Made by a program: the position numbers and the translations under genes | In this document: in pieces, positions 25,815 through 38,462 of the stretch | Layout: each line of letters opens with the position of its first letter | How positions within the stretch are numbered: position 1 is the stretch's first letter | The notes under the pieces: generated by a model | Seen by the model: only the letters and a program-made list of their open reading frames with translations | What the model was told of the DNA's origin: nothing | Databases searched by the model: none | From: Macrotis lagotis | Taxonomy: Eukaryota > Chordata > Mammalia > Peramelemorphia > Peramelidae | Assembly (NCBI RefSeq): GCF_037893015.1 | Contig: NC_133661.1 | Span: 221,048,299 to 221,112,298, forward strand | Length of the DNA stretch: 64,000 nt | Reading direction: 5' to 3'

Positions 25815-28589
25815 GATGCCTTGATAGGAACTCTTGCTGATCAAAAACAGGCAAAGACCTTTCACAATTGGCATATTATGCTCTTGGAGAATAGTACTGT
25901 GGTACATAAAAACATATGTACTACATGTAGCATTTTCAAAAAGTATTGTAAAAGATAAAGCACAAGGGATAGAATTGGACTTTCATAGAGAACCAAGAGA
26001 AAGGTAATGATATATAATCATAAGGTAAAATAATATTTAGAAGACCGAAGACTAGTGGATTTTTACTAGTGGTATTTTTAGGCAAACAACAGGAATTAAT
26101 CAGATAGCAAGAGATGCAAAGTTAGTTGTCTCAGCTAAAGAAAATGGGAGTAATAATGCAAAGTCAAAAATTTTTCCATCATTAACCAGAGCTAAATTCA
26201 AAAGTCATCAATTGACTTTTATGACCTTTTTTTCTCAGCAAAATGGTGACAATGTTTAAATTTTCATATAACAACAAGTTTCAGGAAGGAGATCACACCA
26301 GAGCTAGTTTTAAAGAATTACTGGAATCTAGAAAGTCAGAGATTAGTGATAAAGGGTTAGGGCAGACTAGTGGTATATCTGATGAGACAATAGTCATAAA
26401 AGTTCAAAAATAGGAAAGTTCAAGGCATGTTCAAGAATAGAAAATAGTTTAATTTCGTTGAGCAGTAAATGTGCATGGGGAGTCTGGAAAGTACTTGTTT
26501 TTCTATACTTTCTTTGTAAATATAGAGGTGATATATACTAAAAGAAATTTTTGCTGACAACCTATGATTTGGTGAGATCCACAGTTGTGCCTTTTTACTT
26601 TTACTAATGTCCTGATTTTAAAGTTCAGCCTCTTTGAGGACATTCCTTTGCTAAAGTTATAAGGGAACTCAGAAGATCACATTGGAGTAATGAAATTAAC
26701 ATGAATGATTAAAAATAATAAGGGTAAGTTTTAGTAGGGATATGGAAATACAGATATACTATTACACTGTCTGGTGAACTGTGAGTCTGTACAATGTTTT
26801 GGATAGAAATATGACAACATACAACCAGTTATAAAACTGCCCAAACCACTTGCCCTGGTAATCTTTCTAGTGGGAATATAATTAAAAAGGTATTTTTACG
26901 TGAAAAAAATTATCTGTAGAAAATTATTCAGTTACTGTATGTGCATTTGAAAAATAAAATAAAAAACCCTAAACCAACCAACAAACAAAACCCCAAACCT
27001 GAAAAATAATCTGTGTATCTCTTAGTTTGAGTTAAATAGATTGTGGTATATAGATATAATGACACTTAAGGCTTCTTAAAAATTATGAAATATGAGTTTA
27101 TATAAAGTGATACAGGGTTAAGACTACAGAATTAGAACAGTATATTTATTATCTACACTTGAAAATAACAGAGAAAACCCTTTTAAATTATAGAAAGAAA
27201 AAAGACATCAGAGTATTTCTTTCAGTTGTCTTATTGAAGTCAATACTAAAATTTTAAAATAAATTATAAATGATTTGGTTTTGCATAGGTGTTCTGAGTT
27301 CAATTCCTATGGGCTCTCTACTCAATTGCTAGATTTTTAGTGTGATCATTGCATCTCAGAAATCAACAAATGCCATAAATTGGGAATTGACAGTGTTTTG
27401 TTGATTTGTCAGGATTTGCTAAGATGAAAATATTAATCACATTGATTTAAAAAAATGTTTCACTATTTTTTCTAGAAATCCAGTTGTTCAACATTTATCA
27501 GCACATTTCTGTTTTTTTTCTACTTATGTGAATTTGTTTTTTTATTGAAGGTAGCTCTTTTGAGTACAACATCAACAAAATTAAGAAACAAATGAATACA
27601 TGTACAGATTTTGCTAATTATACAGCATTCTGAGGGGAATAGAATAGTTAAAGTTAGGGGTGAAATCAGAAGACTGAAGTGTCTTAGAAGCTGTGAGTTT
27701 CAAAAACTATGGAGATGACAAGGACAGAGCAAACTAAAAAATAATGTTTTTGATGATTGAGTTTATTGGTAAATGGAAAGACAGCAGATGTTAATTTTTA
27801 AAAGACTTTAGCATCAATGAAGGTCAAATGCTGCTTTACTGGGGAGATTGAATTAAGGAAGGCATACTTTCCTTCCTTACTCTGATCTCCCATGCCAATC
27901 TCCCTAATCAATAGATCTCTTCTCTAGTTCTCCAACCAAATGGGTTCATTCTAGTGAAATAATTCTTATTCATGGCTCTACCTGAATATCTTCAAAAGTT
28001 AGGTGATTGAGGTCAACAGGTGAGGAAATCAAAAATGCAACATACAAGGTTAGGATATGACTGATAGAACAACAATCAGAAAGGGATAGAGTCAATGTCA
28101 TAGTACAATAGCAAGGGTTAAGTTGGAGAGAAGAGGACAAACCTTTTCCCCAGAGATTGTTAGGAAGGAAGAAATAGTGGACAATGATAACAGAAAAATT
28201 TTCAAACATTTTAAATATATGTATATAAACATATATGCATGTAAAATTTTCTGCTTTTCATGCTTTTGATATACTTTCATGAATCCTGGATTGAATTAAC
28301 CAAATGAATTGGGGAAAAGAAAAGAACCACTGGGATTACAACTTTGCAGTCTGTAAAGAAATGTAAAGAATGTAAAGAAATATAAAATAATGTTGATAAA
28401 TGAAATTCCACTTGATAAGGCCTTTTGCCATTAGATTTACAGATTTACGGGCATTCTGGATACAGATTGTCAAAATCAGATTCTAAAACCCAGGTATATA
28501 CAAAATACAAATAACAGAGGCTACACAGTAATTTAGAATAGCAATTTGCATTTAATGTGACAATTTCATCGCAAATTATTTCAGTGGAT
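25815..28589. other. Unassigned sequence around an old L1 piece
   Basis: A+T-rich; apart from the old L1 piece at 26730-27130, nothing recognised. Confidence 0.5.
26730..27130 (+). mobile_element. Old L1 3' fragment, + strand
   Basis: It runs parallel to the L1 ORF2 end: CACTGTCTGGTGAACTGTGAG, ATAAAACTGCCCAAACC, ATTGTGGTATATAGATATAA. Strongly decayed. Confidence 0.45.
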
Positions 28590-29540
28590 TTGTGTTTATG
28601 CAATAGTTGGTATTTCTAGCTGTATTTCCCTCCACCCCTATTTATTCTATTTTCTCTCTGCTTTCACCCTATCCCTCCTCAAAAGTGCTTTGTATCTGAC
28701 TACTCCCTCCCACAATCTTCCCTCCCTTTTATTATATTCATGCCCGCTACCCTCCTACCCCCTTCTACCATTCCTTTTCTCTCCTATTTTCCTTTAGAAT
28801 AAGAAAGATTTCTATACCCAATTGAGTGTGTATGTGACTCCACTCCCTCTGAGCAAATTCCGGTAAGAGTAAGTCTCACTCACTCCCCCTTACCTTCTCT
28901 TTCTTCCACTCCATTGTAAAAGCATATTCTAAACTCTTTTATGTGAAATAACTTACCTCATTCTACCTCTCCTTTCCCTTTTTGCTCCCAACTCAACTCC
29001 CACCCATGCTTTGACTATATATGCTCCTTCTAACTGCCCTAATAAATGAAAAAAATTCATATAAGCAATCAGTTATCTTCCCATGCAGGAATATAAGCAG
29101 TTCAACCTTATTAAATCCCCTATGATTTGCCTTTCTTATTTTCCCTTTTTTATGCTTCACATCAATTTTGTATTTGAAGATCAAAATTTCCATTCAGCTG
29201 TTTGTTTCATCAGGAAAGTTTGAAAATGCTCTACATCATTGAATGCCTATCTTTTCTCCAGAAAAATATGTTCAGTTTTGTTGGGTAGTTGTAATCCAAG
29301 CTCTCTGCCTTCCAGAATATCATATTCCCAGCCCTAGGATCCCTTATTATAGAATCTGCTGAATCTTGTGTTAACCTGACTGAATTCCACTATATTTGAA
29401 TTGTTTCTTTTTGGGTTGCTTGGGAGATCTTAGGGGTGCTGATATTTGATTATAATATTCCTGACACTTTTCATTTTGAGATCTCTTTCAGCATGATAGG
29501 TGGTTTCTTTCAATTTCCATATTACCCTCTACTTCTAGAA
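28590..29540 (-). mobile_element. HAL1-like fragment, minus strand
   Basis: It matches the inverted counterpart of 4640-5690: the pyrimidine-rich stretch 28620-28990 and the ORF1 C-terminal part at 29180-29320 (the reverse of an L1-type QGKR-containing end). It ends next to a SINE at 29549. Confidence 0.65.
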
Positions 29541-29548
29541 AAAAATAT

Positions 29549-29698
29549 TTTTTGTTGTTTTTTGCAAGGCAATGAGGTTAAGTGACTAGCCCAAAGTCAA
29601 ACAGCTAGGGATTTATTAATTGTCTGAGGTTGGAATTGAACTCAGGTCCTCCTGACTTCAGGGCTAGTGCTCTATCCACTTCACTGCTTAGCTGTCCC
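29549..29698 (-). mobile_element. Core-SINE, minus strand
   Basis: Inverted copy: TTGCAAGGCAATGAGGTTAAG to CTGCTTAGCTGTCCC. It lies at the edge of the HAL1-like fragment. Confidence 0.88.
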
Positions 29699-29929
29699 TG
29701 GAATAAGGGTGAGAAATTCATGTCTGATTTAAAAAAAAAAAACTTTATTAATGCTTTTTCCCCCCTGAGATAACTCTGTTTTCTTCTGCCAAGTTTTCCC
29801 TTTTGATATATAGGAAAACAAAACAAAACAATGGGCACAGCAAATTTTCTTGGAGTATGTGTAGCATTTTTGACCTGCAGAGAGAGTAGGCAAGTAAATT
29901 TCACCATTTTTTTTCCTACAGGTCCAGGA

Positions 29930-30220
29930 TTGATCATAGAAATTTCTCAGTGTTCATTTGTTTTTAGTACTGTTTTTATTTACATATTTGAATCCTTATC
30001 AACATTAGTCTTTAAGTTGTACTTGCTTCATTATGCATCAATCCATACACATCTTTCCAAGTTTCTTACATCATTTACTACAACTTCCTAAAACTTCTTC
30101 TCAGTTTCTAGGCATCCTTTTCTATTTTTAGTTATTTGCTACTACAATTAGTATTGCTATGATTATTTGAGTTCATATGGACCCATTCTTTGTCCTTCTT
30201 GGGTAAACATCCAACTGCAG
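29930..30220 (-). mobile_element. Old L1 3' fragment, minus strand
   Basis: ATTTGCTACTACAATTAGTATTGCTATGA and the following words are a diverged version of the ORF2 end (compare 7360-7390). No reading frame. Confidence 0.4.
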
Positions 30221-30289
30221 TAGTTTGTAGACTCAAGTTGTTGTTTTTTTGTTTGTTTGTTTTAGATTAGGTAGACTTATAGTAGATAA

Positions 30290-30490
30290 TGACCACAGTA
30301 ACCTTAGTTTTCTTGAACTGTGTTAGACACTTTGTGATCCCATAGGTTTTCTTGACAAAGATATTAGAGAAGTTTGCCATTTCCTTCTTTGGCATATTAA
30401 ATCAAATAGAGATTTAAATGACTTGTCCAGGGTCACTCAGATAGTGAATGTCTAAGTTCAGGTGTTCTAATGTCTAGGCTAAGCCACTAC
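30290..30490 (-). mobile_element. Longer SINE variant, minus strand, diverged
   Basis: TTCTTGACAAAGATATTAGAG, ATGACTTGTCCAGGGTCACT and AAGTTCAGGTGTTC match the inverted order. Confidence 0.65.
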
Positions 30491-30539
30491 TCCCCACCCC
30501 TACCCCTTTATGAAAGAAGTGATTGTCAGCTATGTTTTA

Positions 30540-30735
30540 TTGCTGTCATTGTTGAGACAATGATTCTGTGTGACTCCATTTGAAGTTTTCTTGGTGGAGA
30601 TACTGGAATGGTTTTCCATTTCCTTCTCCAGATCATTTTGTATATAAGGAAAAGAGGCAAATAGGGTTAAGTGATTTGCCCAGGGTTACGCAACTTGTAA
30701 ATGTCTGAGGTCAGATTTGAACTTTGGAAGACAGA
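30540..30735 (-). mobile_element. Longer SINE variant, minus strand, second in tandem
   Basis: TGTGTGACTCCATTTGAAG, GGAGATACTGGAATGGTTT, GTGATTTGCCCAGGGTTACG and GAGGTCAGATTTGAAC. It lies 50 bases after the copy at 30290-30490, same orientation. Confidence 0.7.
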
Positions 30736-31394
30736 ATTCAAAACAATGAGGGAGCAACTTTGCTTTTGATCATCTCAAATACAGTACAGGACCCAGAAAT
30801 GCAGTTATTTTGCTTGAAAATGATGCAGTATAATAAAATGAAGAATAAATTTGGAGTCAAGAGTCCTGAGTTCAGATTTTCATTTTGTCTGCTGACTATG
30901 GGTCAACTGGAATTAAAAGGACCTCAAAAAAGCCTTCAAGCTTCAGATCTTAAGTTTATAACCTTTTAGCTATTCTGGGTCACATTGCTCAATAAAAACT
31001 TGTCAAGGGCTGCATATAAAATTGAATATCAATTTATTTATGACCATAAGGTAATCCATGTTACCAATAAGTATAATAATAAAGTATAATAATGCAGCAT
31101 GAATGGACTTTGAGGATCGCGTATGGCCTGTGGGCTGCCACTTGGTTATATTTGCTCTGGATACTAATATTGGGGAAGGGGGGGAAGAGCCCTTTTCTGA
31201 GTTAACCTAAAAAGCTCCCAAAAGTCAATGGTATTTTATTAGTAGAACAAAGATTGGGAGGAGAATCTAAGATAGCTTGTAAATACCTTTAAACCTCTGC
31301 ATTCCTCCTTATAAACCAAATTTTATGTCAATTTAGTGGAATTGAAGCAAAAGACCCCCCCCCCAAAGGGGTGGAGGAAGGGAAGAAACATATA

Positions 31395-31635
31395 TTTAAT
31401 ACCTATTATAAGCTAGGCACTGTACTAAACACTTTTACAAATAATTCCTCATTTGAGTCTTACAATTCTGTAAGCTAAGTACTATCATTATTTTATAGTT
31501 GAGAAAAAACAAGGCAGATAGAAGGTAAGTGACTTTCCTAGAATTATACAGCTAGTAAATATCTGTGGTCAAATTTGAATTCAGGTATTTCTAACTCCAG
31601 ACACAAAACTCTATCTTCTATGCCACTTGACTATA
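31395..31635 (-). mobile_element. MIR-like core-SINE, minus strand
   Basis: ATTATAAGCTAGGCACTGTAC, TATCATTATTTTATAGTTGAG, GTAAGTGACTTTCCTAGAAT follow the inverted MIR order. Confidence 0.65.
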
Positions 31636-31703
31636 TTCAAAAAGAAATAGGCATATGGTGAATATTATTAGAATTCAAATCCTTTGAAAGAATAATAAAA
31701 ATA

Positions 31704-31880
31704 GAGGCGGCTAGGTGGCGCAGCAAATAGAGCACCAGCCTTGGAGTCAGGAGTACCTGGGTTCAAATCTGGTTTCCAGACACTTAATAATTACCTAGCC
31801 ATGTGGCCTTGGGCAAGCCACTTAACCCCATTGCCTTGAAAAATCTAAAAGAAATAATAATAATAATAATAATAATAATC
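31704..31880 (+). mobile_element. Core-SINE with AAT-repeat tail, + strand
   Basis: GGCGGCTAGGTGGCGCAGCA start, TTGGAGTCAGGAGTACCTGG, and a tail that continues into (AAT)n at 31851-31880. Confidence 0.9.
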
Positions 31881-32077
31881 TCACCAGATACATATATGAG
31901 AGGCAAGGGAAATGATCAGATACTGTGATGAGAATGAAGGATAAACCATGGCTAAACTACAAGCTACACTTATTCTCAGGCAATGCCCAGAGAACCAGAA
32001 GAAGGTGCCAGTTTCATTGGGTGAATTCCATGTGGTGGATTTATGGCAAAACCTAGGACAGAATGACTATTTATTGT

Positions 32078-32295
32078 ACAGCCAGGTAGCACATTGGATA
32101 GAAAGCTATATCTACAGTACAGATCTGAATTCAATTCCTACCTCAGATGTTTACTTGGTTTTGAGAACCTGGACAAATTACTTAACTTTTCTCTGCCTCA
32201 GTTTTCCCATCTGCAAGACAGTAATAATTATAGAATCTACTTTACAGGATTATGAAGATCAAATGAAAACATATATATAAAGAATTTTGCAACTT
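32078..32295 (+). mobile_element. MIR-like core-SINE, + strand
   Basis: CCAGGTAGCACATTGGATAGA head, then CTTAACTTTTCTCTGCCTCAGTTTTCCCATCTGCAAG and AGGATTATGAAGATCAAATG match MIR. Confidence 0.65.
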
Positions 32296-32439
32296 AATGT
32301 TTATTATTACTATTGTGACTGCCAATTTGTTGACAGATCCATTGAAATATGAAGTTTTAAAATCTAAACTTAGATCAGTAAAGTAGGACATTCATTTATT
32401 TTTCAGAATCTGAAGGCACAAATTAAGGATTTTCTGGGT

Positions 32440-32695
32440 GGAGTGTTTTGTGTGATAGAAAGTGAGACAATAATGGAGTATGCATTAAATTGCCTACATT
32501 CATCAACATTTGATACTATTGACCACACTTTGCTTTTTTCCCCCTACTCAATACTATTTGTTCTATATGTCTTTATGATGCTACTATCTTCTGGTTCTCC
32601 CCCTACTTGTCTGATTATTCATTCTTGGTTTCTTTTGCTGACTTGTACTACACATCACTGTGAGGGTTCTCTAAGATTCTGTCCTGGTGAGTGTG
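32440..32695 (+). mobile_element. L2/CR1-like fragment with reverse transcriptase remnant, + strand
   Basis: One frame reads STFDTIDHTLLF and then MMLLSSGSPPTCL, resembling the non-LTR RT region before the VPQGSVLGP motif, of which GSLRFCPG is a decayed version. It is inactive. Confidence 0.5.
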
Positions 32696-33029
32696 AGTAA
32701 GATATAAGAATAATGGAAAAGTAGAAGGAAAGCAGTTTGTAAAGGACCTTCTCTCATTATAAGAAGAGCACTTTGTATATTTATCCCTGATACCTTGCAT
32801 AATGGCTGACTTGAAGAAGTGTTCTAATAATAATTATTTTAGATAGAATTAATTCTAAGTAAAAAAAAAAAACAAAGAGGCAATATGATAATGGCCATGT
32901 AAGTGGATTTTCTCATTGTTCATATTTTTTGTTTAGATCTGACCTTAAAATCATCTAATTTCTAAGTATTGTTCAGTGCTCTTGTGGGGTCTTCCCCAAT
33001 AGGTTAATTGGAAACAATTTGCTTAATTG

Positions 33030-33170
33030 GAAAAAATTTGCTGATTATACTTTATTATTTCTCAAAGAGGACAGAGGCTTTCATCTTTATCTTTGTATCT
33101 CCATTTCTCAACAAAGTCCATGGCACATTGAAATGTTTAAAAAAAAAACTTGTTGATTGCTTGGTTCCAG
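33030..33170 (+). mobile_element. L2 3'-end fragment, + strand
   Basis: GAGGACAGAGGCTTTCATCTTTATCTTTGTATCTCC and ACTTGTTGATTG match the L2 3' end. Low certainty. Confidence 0.35.
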
Positions 33171-33430
33171 AATGTTTGGAGGATCTTGCAAGTTTGATAT
33201 CCTGTTATATGATCAATGGTACAGGCTTTTTTGTGTCTAGTTTGTAACTTGAACTCAAAGTAGTTATTAGGTTAAAGATTGTGCCTATCTTCTCCAATAA
33301 AGGAAAACAAGTTATGAGTTCTCTTTGGAGGAAAGCAGTGGCATTCTTTATTTACCTCTATCATAGAATTAATTCTCCCACTATGAAGGGAGAAAAAGCA
33401 TTTTTCTGGTTTGGATGTTTTGCTATACTC

Positions 33431-33650
33431 TAGGTGGTTCAGCCGATAAAGCACTAGAGCTGGAGTTAGAAGACCTTAGTTCAAATGTGGCTTCAAACAC
33501 TGGGAAAAGTCACTAAATCCTATTTGTTTCTATTTTGTTATTTATAAAATGATCTGGAGAAGGAAATGGCAAAGCATTCCAGTATCTTTGCCAAGAAAAT
33601 TCCAAATGGAGTCATGAAGAGTCAGAAACAACTGAAATGACTGAATAACC
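33431..33650 (+). mobile_element. Longer SINE variant, + strand
   Basis: After the tRNA-like head (GCACTAGAGCTGGAGTTAG) it carries an extra block GGAGAAGGAAATGGCAAAGC ... TTGCCAAGAAAATTCC ... GAGTCAGAAACAACTGAAATG, absent from the short family. Confidence 0.8.
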
Positions 33651-34559
33651 CTGATAACATAATTTTCAGAGTAATGTTTTTCAGTTCTGAGAGCCAAATT
33701 TTAGGAAAGATATGGATAAGATAAATATTCAAAGGAGTATAAACAGGATGGCCTCGGGCTTTGTGGTAAGGTTATATGAGAGCCAGCTAAAGAAATTAGA
33801 GACATGTTTATTCTGGAAAAAAGAAATACTATTGGAGATAAGTTAATTTTAAGTATTTGAAGGTCTATCATACATTAGTGTTTGTAGATTTGTAAGGATG
33901 AAAAAAAAAAGATGACACATATCTGAGTGAAGAACAAACTTCACTTATACCAGTCTTGAGAATTAGTGATAATGAATTCAGCAAAACCAAAGATCTTGTC
34001 TCTAAGTCACTAGGTCATCATGCAAATTAGGACCATTCATTAAAGCAATGGTTAGTACGGATTCTCTCTATGTGCATTCTAGTAGTTTTAAAAATGAAGT
34101 CTTAATCAGTTTATCCTACCCATCTCAACTCCTATATAGGCAAAAAGTGTCACTCTTAATGAGTGATTAATTATATAGTAATGTTGTGTCTTTCCTAGGG
34201 AAGAGAAAAGGAAAAAAATTATGCACAAGACTGACAAGTCCAAATTAGATTTATTAAAGGATATTTCATATAGCATTTGAGACCTTGGGAGGCTAGATAA
34301 GACAAGAGAAGGGAGTTATCCAAAACTGTGTACAGATTAGGGTGTAGTATGACAGTGCCTAAAATGTCTCCTCAGTTTTTCGTTTTTGGATGAGGTAAGT
34401 GTTGTCTCTGTCATGTGCTAAGGATGCTCCCTCCTGTTTTTCAGGTTTTAGGATAGTGGTGAGCATGATACTATCTACTACTTTTTCCAGATTTATGTTT
34501 TTGAATACTATAATTGTGTGGGGGTATGAGAAAGAAGACTGAAATATTTCTTCCCTAAT

Positions 34560-34800
34560 TTAGGTTACTTTGCTCTGATATATGAAGTTTTATATTTTCT
34601 TATTGGGCCTTATGTCTCCACATCACTTCCCTGCTATCTCCTTTTATTCTTTGCTAGTTTTTCCTTTTCCCTTTATATGTTGTCTTCCCTTCTAAGAATA
34701 TAAATTCTTTGGGGGCAAGGTCTATCTTATTTATTTGTTATTGTATCCCTAGGAATCAGCGTAGTATTTTTTCAGTTAAAGTTAAATTAATACCTGCTAT
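34560..34800 (+). mobile_element. L2 3' end, + strand
   Basis: TAAGAATATAAATTCTTTGGGGGCAAGG followed by TATTGTATCCCTAGGAATCAGCGTAGTA matches the conserved L2 3' end (stretch with counts of GGGCA and TGTATCCCTAG). Confidence 0.55.
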
Positions 34801-34825
34801 ATCCATCCACTCATCTAACTATCCA

Positions 34826-34826
34826 A

Positions 34827-34886
<60 letters not shown>
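34826..34886 (+). repeat. (TATC)n microsatellite
   Basis: About 15 units of CTAT, perfect. Confidence 0.95.
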
Positions 34887-35597
34887 GAATCACCTAGGGT
34901 TTCATAGTTTCTAATAATCCCATTTGGCTCTTAGATTCAATTCAATGCTCCTCCCAAAACCGTTTCCTTTAAAACTTTCAGTATAACTTTCCTACTCATG
35001 GAAGACTGTATTAAGTTTTATTTAGTATAAGTAGTTGTATTAAGGTATTACTATTAATCTAAGGTTCTAAGTATTTTTTTTTGGTTACCACATTAGTGTG
35101 CTGACTCATTTGTGTTTACAGTAAAGGAAAACCACCATTTCTTTTATGTTACATCTTCTTTAATCACACATACCCCATCCTGTACTTGTGGATTTCGTTG
35201 GTATTTTCAGTTTTACACTGAATTTCTTTATTAATTTTTTCTTTGTTAATTAAAAGAGTAGCAGTTATCTTATTTTTGGACTCAGTTCCCTCTCACCAAA
35301 TGTATATTACACAAAAAATAAACATTTAAAGTCAGCAATCATATTTATCCAAACAATGAGCAAAACAGAAATTGGGGGAGTTTTTCAGATGACAAAAATA
35401 CTCAAGAATAAAGAAATGGGTTCTTTGACACAGGAACAAGGCAAAACAGTTTAGGGAATGAAGAAACAATCTCACTGGAGATATGATGTAAGTTGTCTCC
35501 AGAATAAAGTAATTTTGGGGGAGATTCAACTTCTCTTAAATATCCAGGACTTGAGGGATTCTCATTTCAAAGTTCATGTTTTCCTTCTTGAACCTGG

Positions 35598-35599
<2 letters not shown>

Positions 35600-35632
<33 letters not shown>
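35600..35632 (+). repeat. (CT)n microsatellite
   Basis: About 16 CT units after CTGGCC. Confidence 0.95.
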
Positions 35633-35633
<1 letters not shown>

Positions 35634-36149
35634 CAGTCTCTCCCACTCATTAATCATTAATACTAACTACATGTTGCACCATAGGCTCCAAGGCTTCTCC
35701 ATCAATCAGAAATCATCTCCCTGAATGTAGCATCACAGGCCTCTTTTTATTCAGGAAATTTCCTACTCTGTCATGGGTTGGGGAATAATATTCAGATGTT
35801 TTAGAGCAGATTCTCATTCAGGATTTGCTGACATCTGAGGTCTCTTCCAATGTTGAGATTTTATGAATGATAAAACTGTTCAACAAAACAGGACTGAGGA
35901 GAATGTCCTGGGACACTTGATTAGAAATCTCTCCAAGATTGAAACCAGTCTACTAATCTACTAAACAGCACATTTTGGGTATGAACATTCATCTATGTTA
36001 TCCTCACTCTTTTTAACTATTCATCTCTTTTCTTTCATCTTTCCTACAAATATATGATAAGGGACTTTTAAAAATACCTTAATAAAAATCCAAATACCCT
36101 GAAGGTCAAGTCTGATCAGATCTCAACCCTTCTTAATACTTTCCAACAG

Positions 36150-36302
36150 GGGTGGCTAGGTGGTGCAGTGAATAGAGCACTGGCCTTGGAGTCAGGAGTA
36201 CCTGGGTTAAAATCTGACCTCAGACACTTAATAATTACCTAGCTGTGTGGCCTTGGGCAAGCCACTTAACCCCATTGCCTTGAAAAAAATCTAAAAAAAA
36301 AA
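36150..36302 (+). mobile_element. Core-SINE, + strand
   Basis: Same family as 1829-1990. It is flanked by TTTCCAACAG (36140-36149) and TTTCTAACAG (36303-36312), a target duplication with one mismatch. It lies within L2-like sequence. Confidence 0.9.
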
Positions 36303-36329
36303 TTTCTAACAGTTCCATGAAAAAAACAT

Positions 36330-37060
36330 AAACTCTTCTGCTTGGAATTACAAGCAACTTAGCCTAATTCTTCCTTTCTAACCATACTGCATATTGCTTT
36401 TTACATATTCTATGTTCTAGTCATCTGCTTTACTTACTGTTCCTCACATAGATGGAATAGCAGATAGAAGGTCTGACCTGGTGTCAATAAAACCTGAGTT
36501 CATATGTAAAATTAGGATAATAACAGCATCTGTCTCTATTTATCAATATGGAGATCAAATGAGATAATTATTGTTCAACACTTAACCTAATTCTCGGCAC
36601 ATAATAAATGCTATGTAAATGTTAGCTTTTATTCACTATTATTATATCATGAACTGTGCCTGGAGTTTATAAAAAGAACATAGACTGTCAGAATTGAAAG
36701 AGACTTAAGCCAATACTGCATCCAATTTGTATTGAATAAGAATCTTTTACACAATATTAATGACCTGGATTGAGATGTAAGAGACAACATTATTAAATTT
36801 GTTGGTGATCCAATGCATGATCTCCTCATCTCCATCTCTCCGAATCCTTGTGTACTTTTATGTCTCAGCTGAAGAGTCCCTTTCTTACAATAAGCTTTTT
36901 CTGATACCTTACCATCACTTTTCATCTATTGTTATGTCTTTCTGTCAACCTGGTTGTCTTCCCCATGTTGAGTCCTCAAGGGCAACTCTTTCACTTCTAT
37001 CTTTGTTCCCCATTATTTATCTCGTAATAGGACATATCAATTGATTGGTCATTCCAATCT
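36330..37060 (+). mobile_element. L2-like sequence interrupted by a MIR-like fragment, + strand
   Basis: CTGAAGAGTCCCTTTCTTACA, CCATGTTGAGTCCTCAAGGGCAA and TATCTTTGTTCCCC at 36860-37015 follow the L2 3' order; the upstream part near 36330-36430 is compatible. A MIR-like piece lies between. Confidence 0.45.
36440..36640 (+). mobile_element. MIR-like core-SINE fragment, + strand
   Basis: AAACCTGAGTTCATATGTAAA, AGATCAAATGAGATAATTAT and GGCACATAATAAATGCTATG match the second half of MIR. Confidence 0.5.
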
Positions 37061-37199
37061 CCTAATTAATATATTTCAGAAATTTTCTTCTTAAAGTATG
37101 GATAAGAGCTTTGTTATTTGAATTTGACTCTAGCTTCTTAAAAAGAATGTGTCACTAAAAAGAATTTATAGCAAAGGCAGTTTCTGCCCATGAGAACCT

Positions 37200-37310
37200 T
37201 AATTAACTATTTCCTTCTCTTTCACCTTTCTCTCTCACCTCTCCTTCACCTCTCACCATTCCCTTTTCTCTTTTTCTTTCCCTTCCTATTCCCTCCTATT
37301 TGCCCCAAAA
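37200..37310 (+). repeat. Pyrimidine-rich tract
   Basis: CTTTC/CTCACC-type words; almost no purines on this strand. A second one lies at 37655-37775. Confidence 0.7.
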
Positions 37311-37334
37311 GACAGAGGTTAGGATGTATTTTGT

Positions 37335-37608
37335 AGTCACATTCTGTCACTGCACAGGTTGATGTTTGCCTGGCACTGATGATGTGCCATGGTGCCTTGC
37401 TTGCTTGGAAGGAACTGTATACAATTCAAGGCCAAGAGACACCTGCAGCAGTCAGACCATCTCTAATAGTCCTGTTTCCTATAAATTAGACCATAGCAAG
37501 GAACAATTCTGATAAAGGTAAGTGAAAAAGATGCCTTGTGCAGCATATCCCTCACTATAATAAACATAATTTTGCAGCTAATTCATCCAATCATTTGGTT
37601 GGTTAGGG
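37335..37608. repeat. Unnamed interspersed repeat, copy B
   Basis: Second copy of the repeat at 16162-16440, same orientation, about 21 kb away. It has no open frame of note. Confidence 0.7.
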
Positions 37609-37654
37609 TGTTTCTCTTTCATGCCACAGGACTAGTAGCAGTATTTGGCCCAAA

Positions 37655-37775
37655 TTCTTTCTTCTTTCTCTTCTCCCTTCTCATTCCCTTCTCTTCCCTT
37701 TCCTCCTTTCCTTTGCTTCTTTTATCTTTCCCCTTTCCTTACTTTTTTCTTCTTTTCCTTTCCCTCCTTTCTCCC
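37655..37775 (+). repeat. Pyrimidine-rich tract
   Basis: TTCCCTT/TCCTTT-type words over about 120 bases; directly after copy B of the unnamed repeat. Confidence 0.7.
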
Positions 37776-38371
37776 AAGGACTAGAATGAAAATTTGATTG
37801 GTGTGCTGAGAGAAATTCTGAGCTCTCAATCTTCACCCTACTCAATCTAGAATCATCATGTTTTTTGACCGTACTAGGTATAGAAGTCATTTGGGAGGTC
37901 AGAACAGCAGCTAGAATTTCCAAAAGAGGAAGGAGAATTGAAGTAACAAAGAACCTAGCTTTCTCTTCATATTTACTGATACTTAGGGAATCACATGTAC
38001 GAGAGACATGACTGTTTAAACTTAATGAGATTTGTTGGAAAAATTGACTTGAAGACTCTATGACATGTGTCTCTAAAATTTTATGTGAAGGTGTATTAGA
38101 TCAATGAAAGAAAATCACTCAATTGTGTAGATTGGGAAATTGAGATAATAAACAATCAATCAATTTCTACTTTGTGGAGAGAGGAAGATTCTCCCCACCC
38201 TCACTTCTTCCACCACCATTATCTGAAATTAACAATCTGGTTACTCTTTTAAGGATGAAATAATTTTTAATAAATGAGAATTTTTATTAGGGATTATCAG
38301 GCATTTGGAAAGCTGCATGCTAATAATGTCCAGTGGTAGGAAATCACTGCCTCTATGCTGATAAGCAAGTT

Positions 38372-38462
38372 ATAATATATATATACATATTTATATAGTT
38401 ATAATATATAATATATATATATAATAATATATATAATATATATATAATATATAATAATATAA
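38372..38462 (+). repeat. Irregular AT-rich repeat
   Basis: ATATAT and ATAATATATA permutations over about 90 bases. Confidence 0.9.

Larger units (their letters stand above)
33651..36139. other. Mostly unassigned, with an L2 end and two microsatellites
   Basis: 34200-34520 has the style of an LTR (TTTATTAAAGG near 34250) but no second copy or defined ends. Confidence 0.45.
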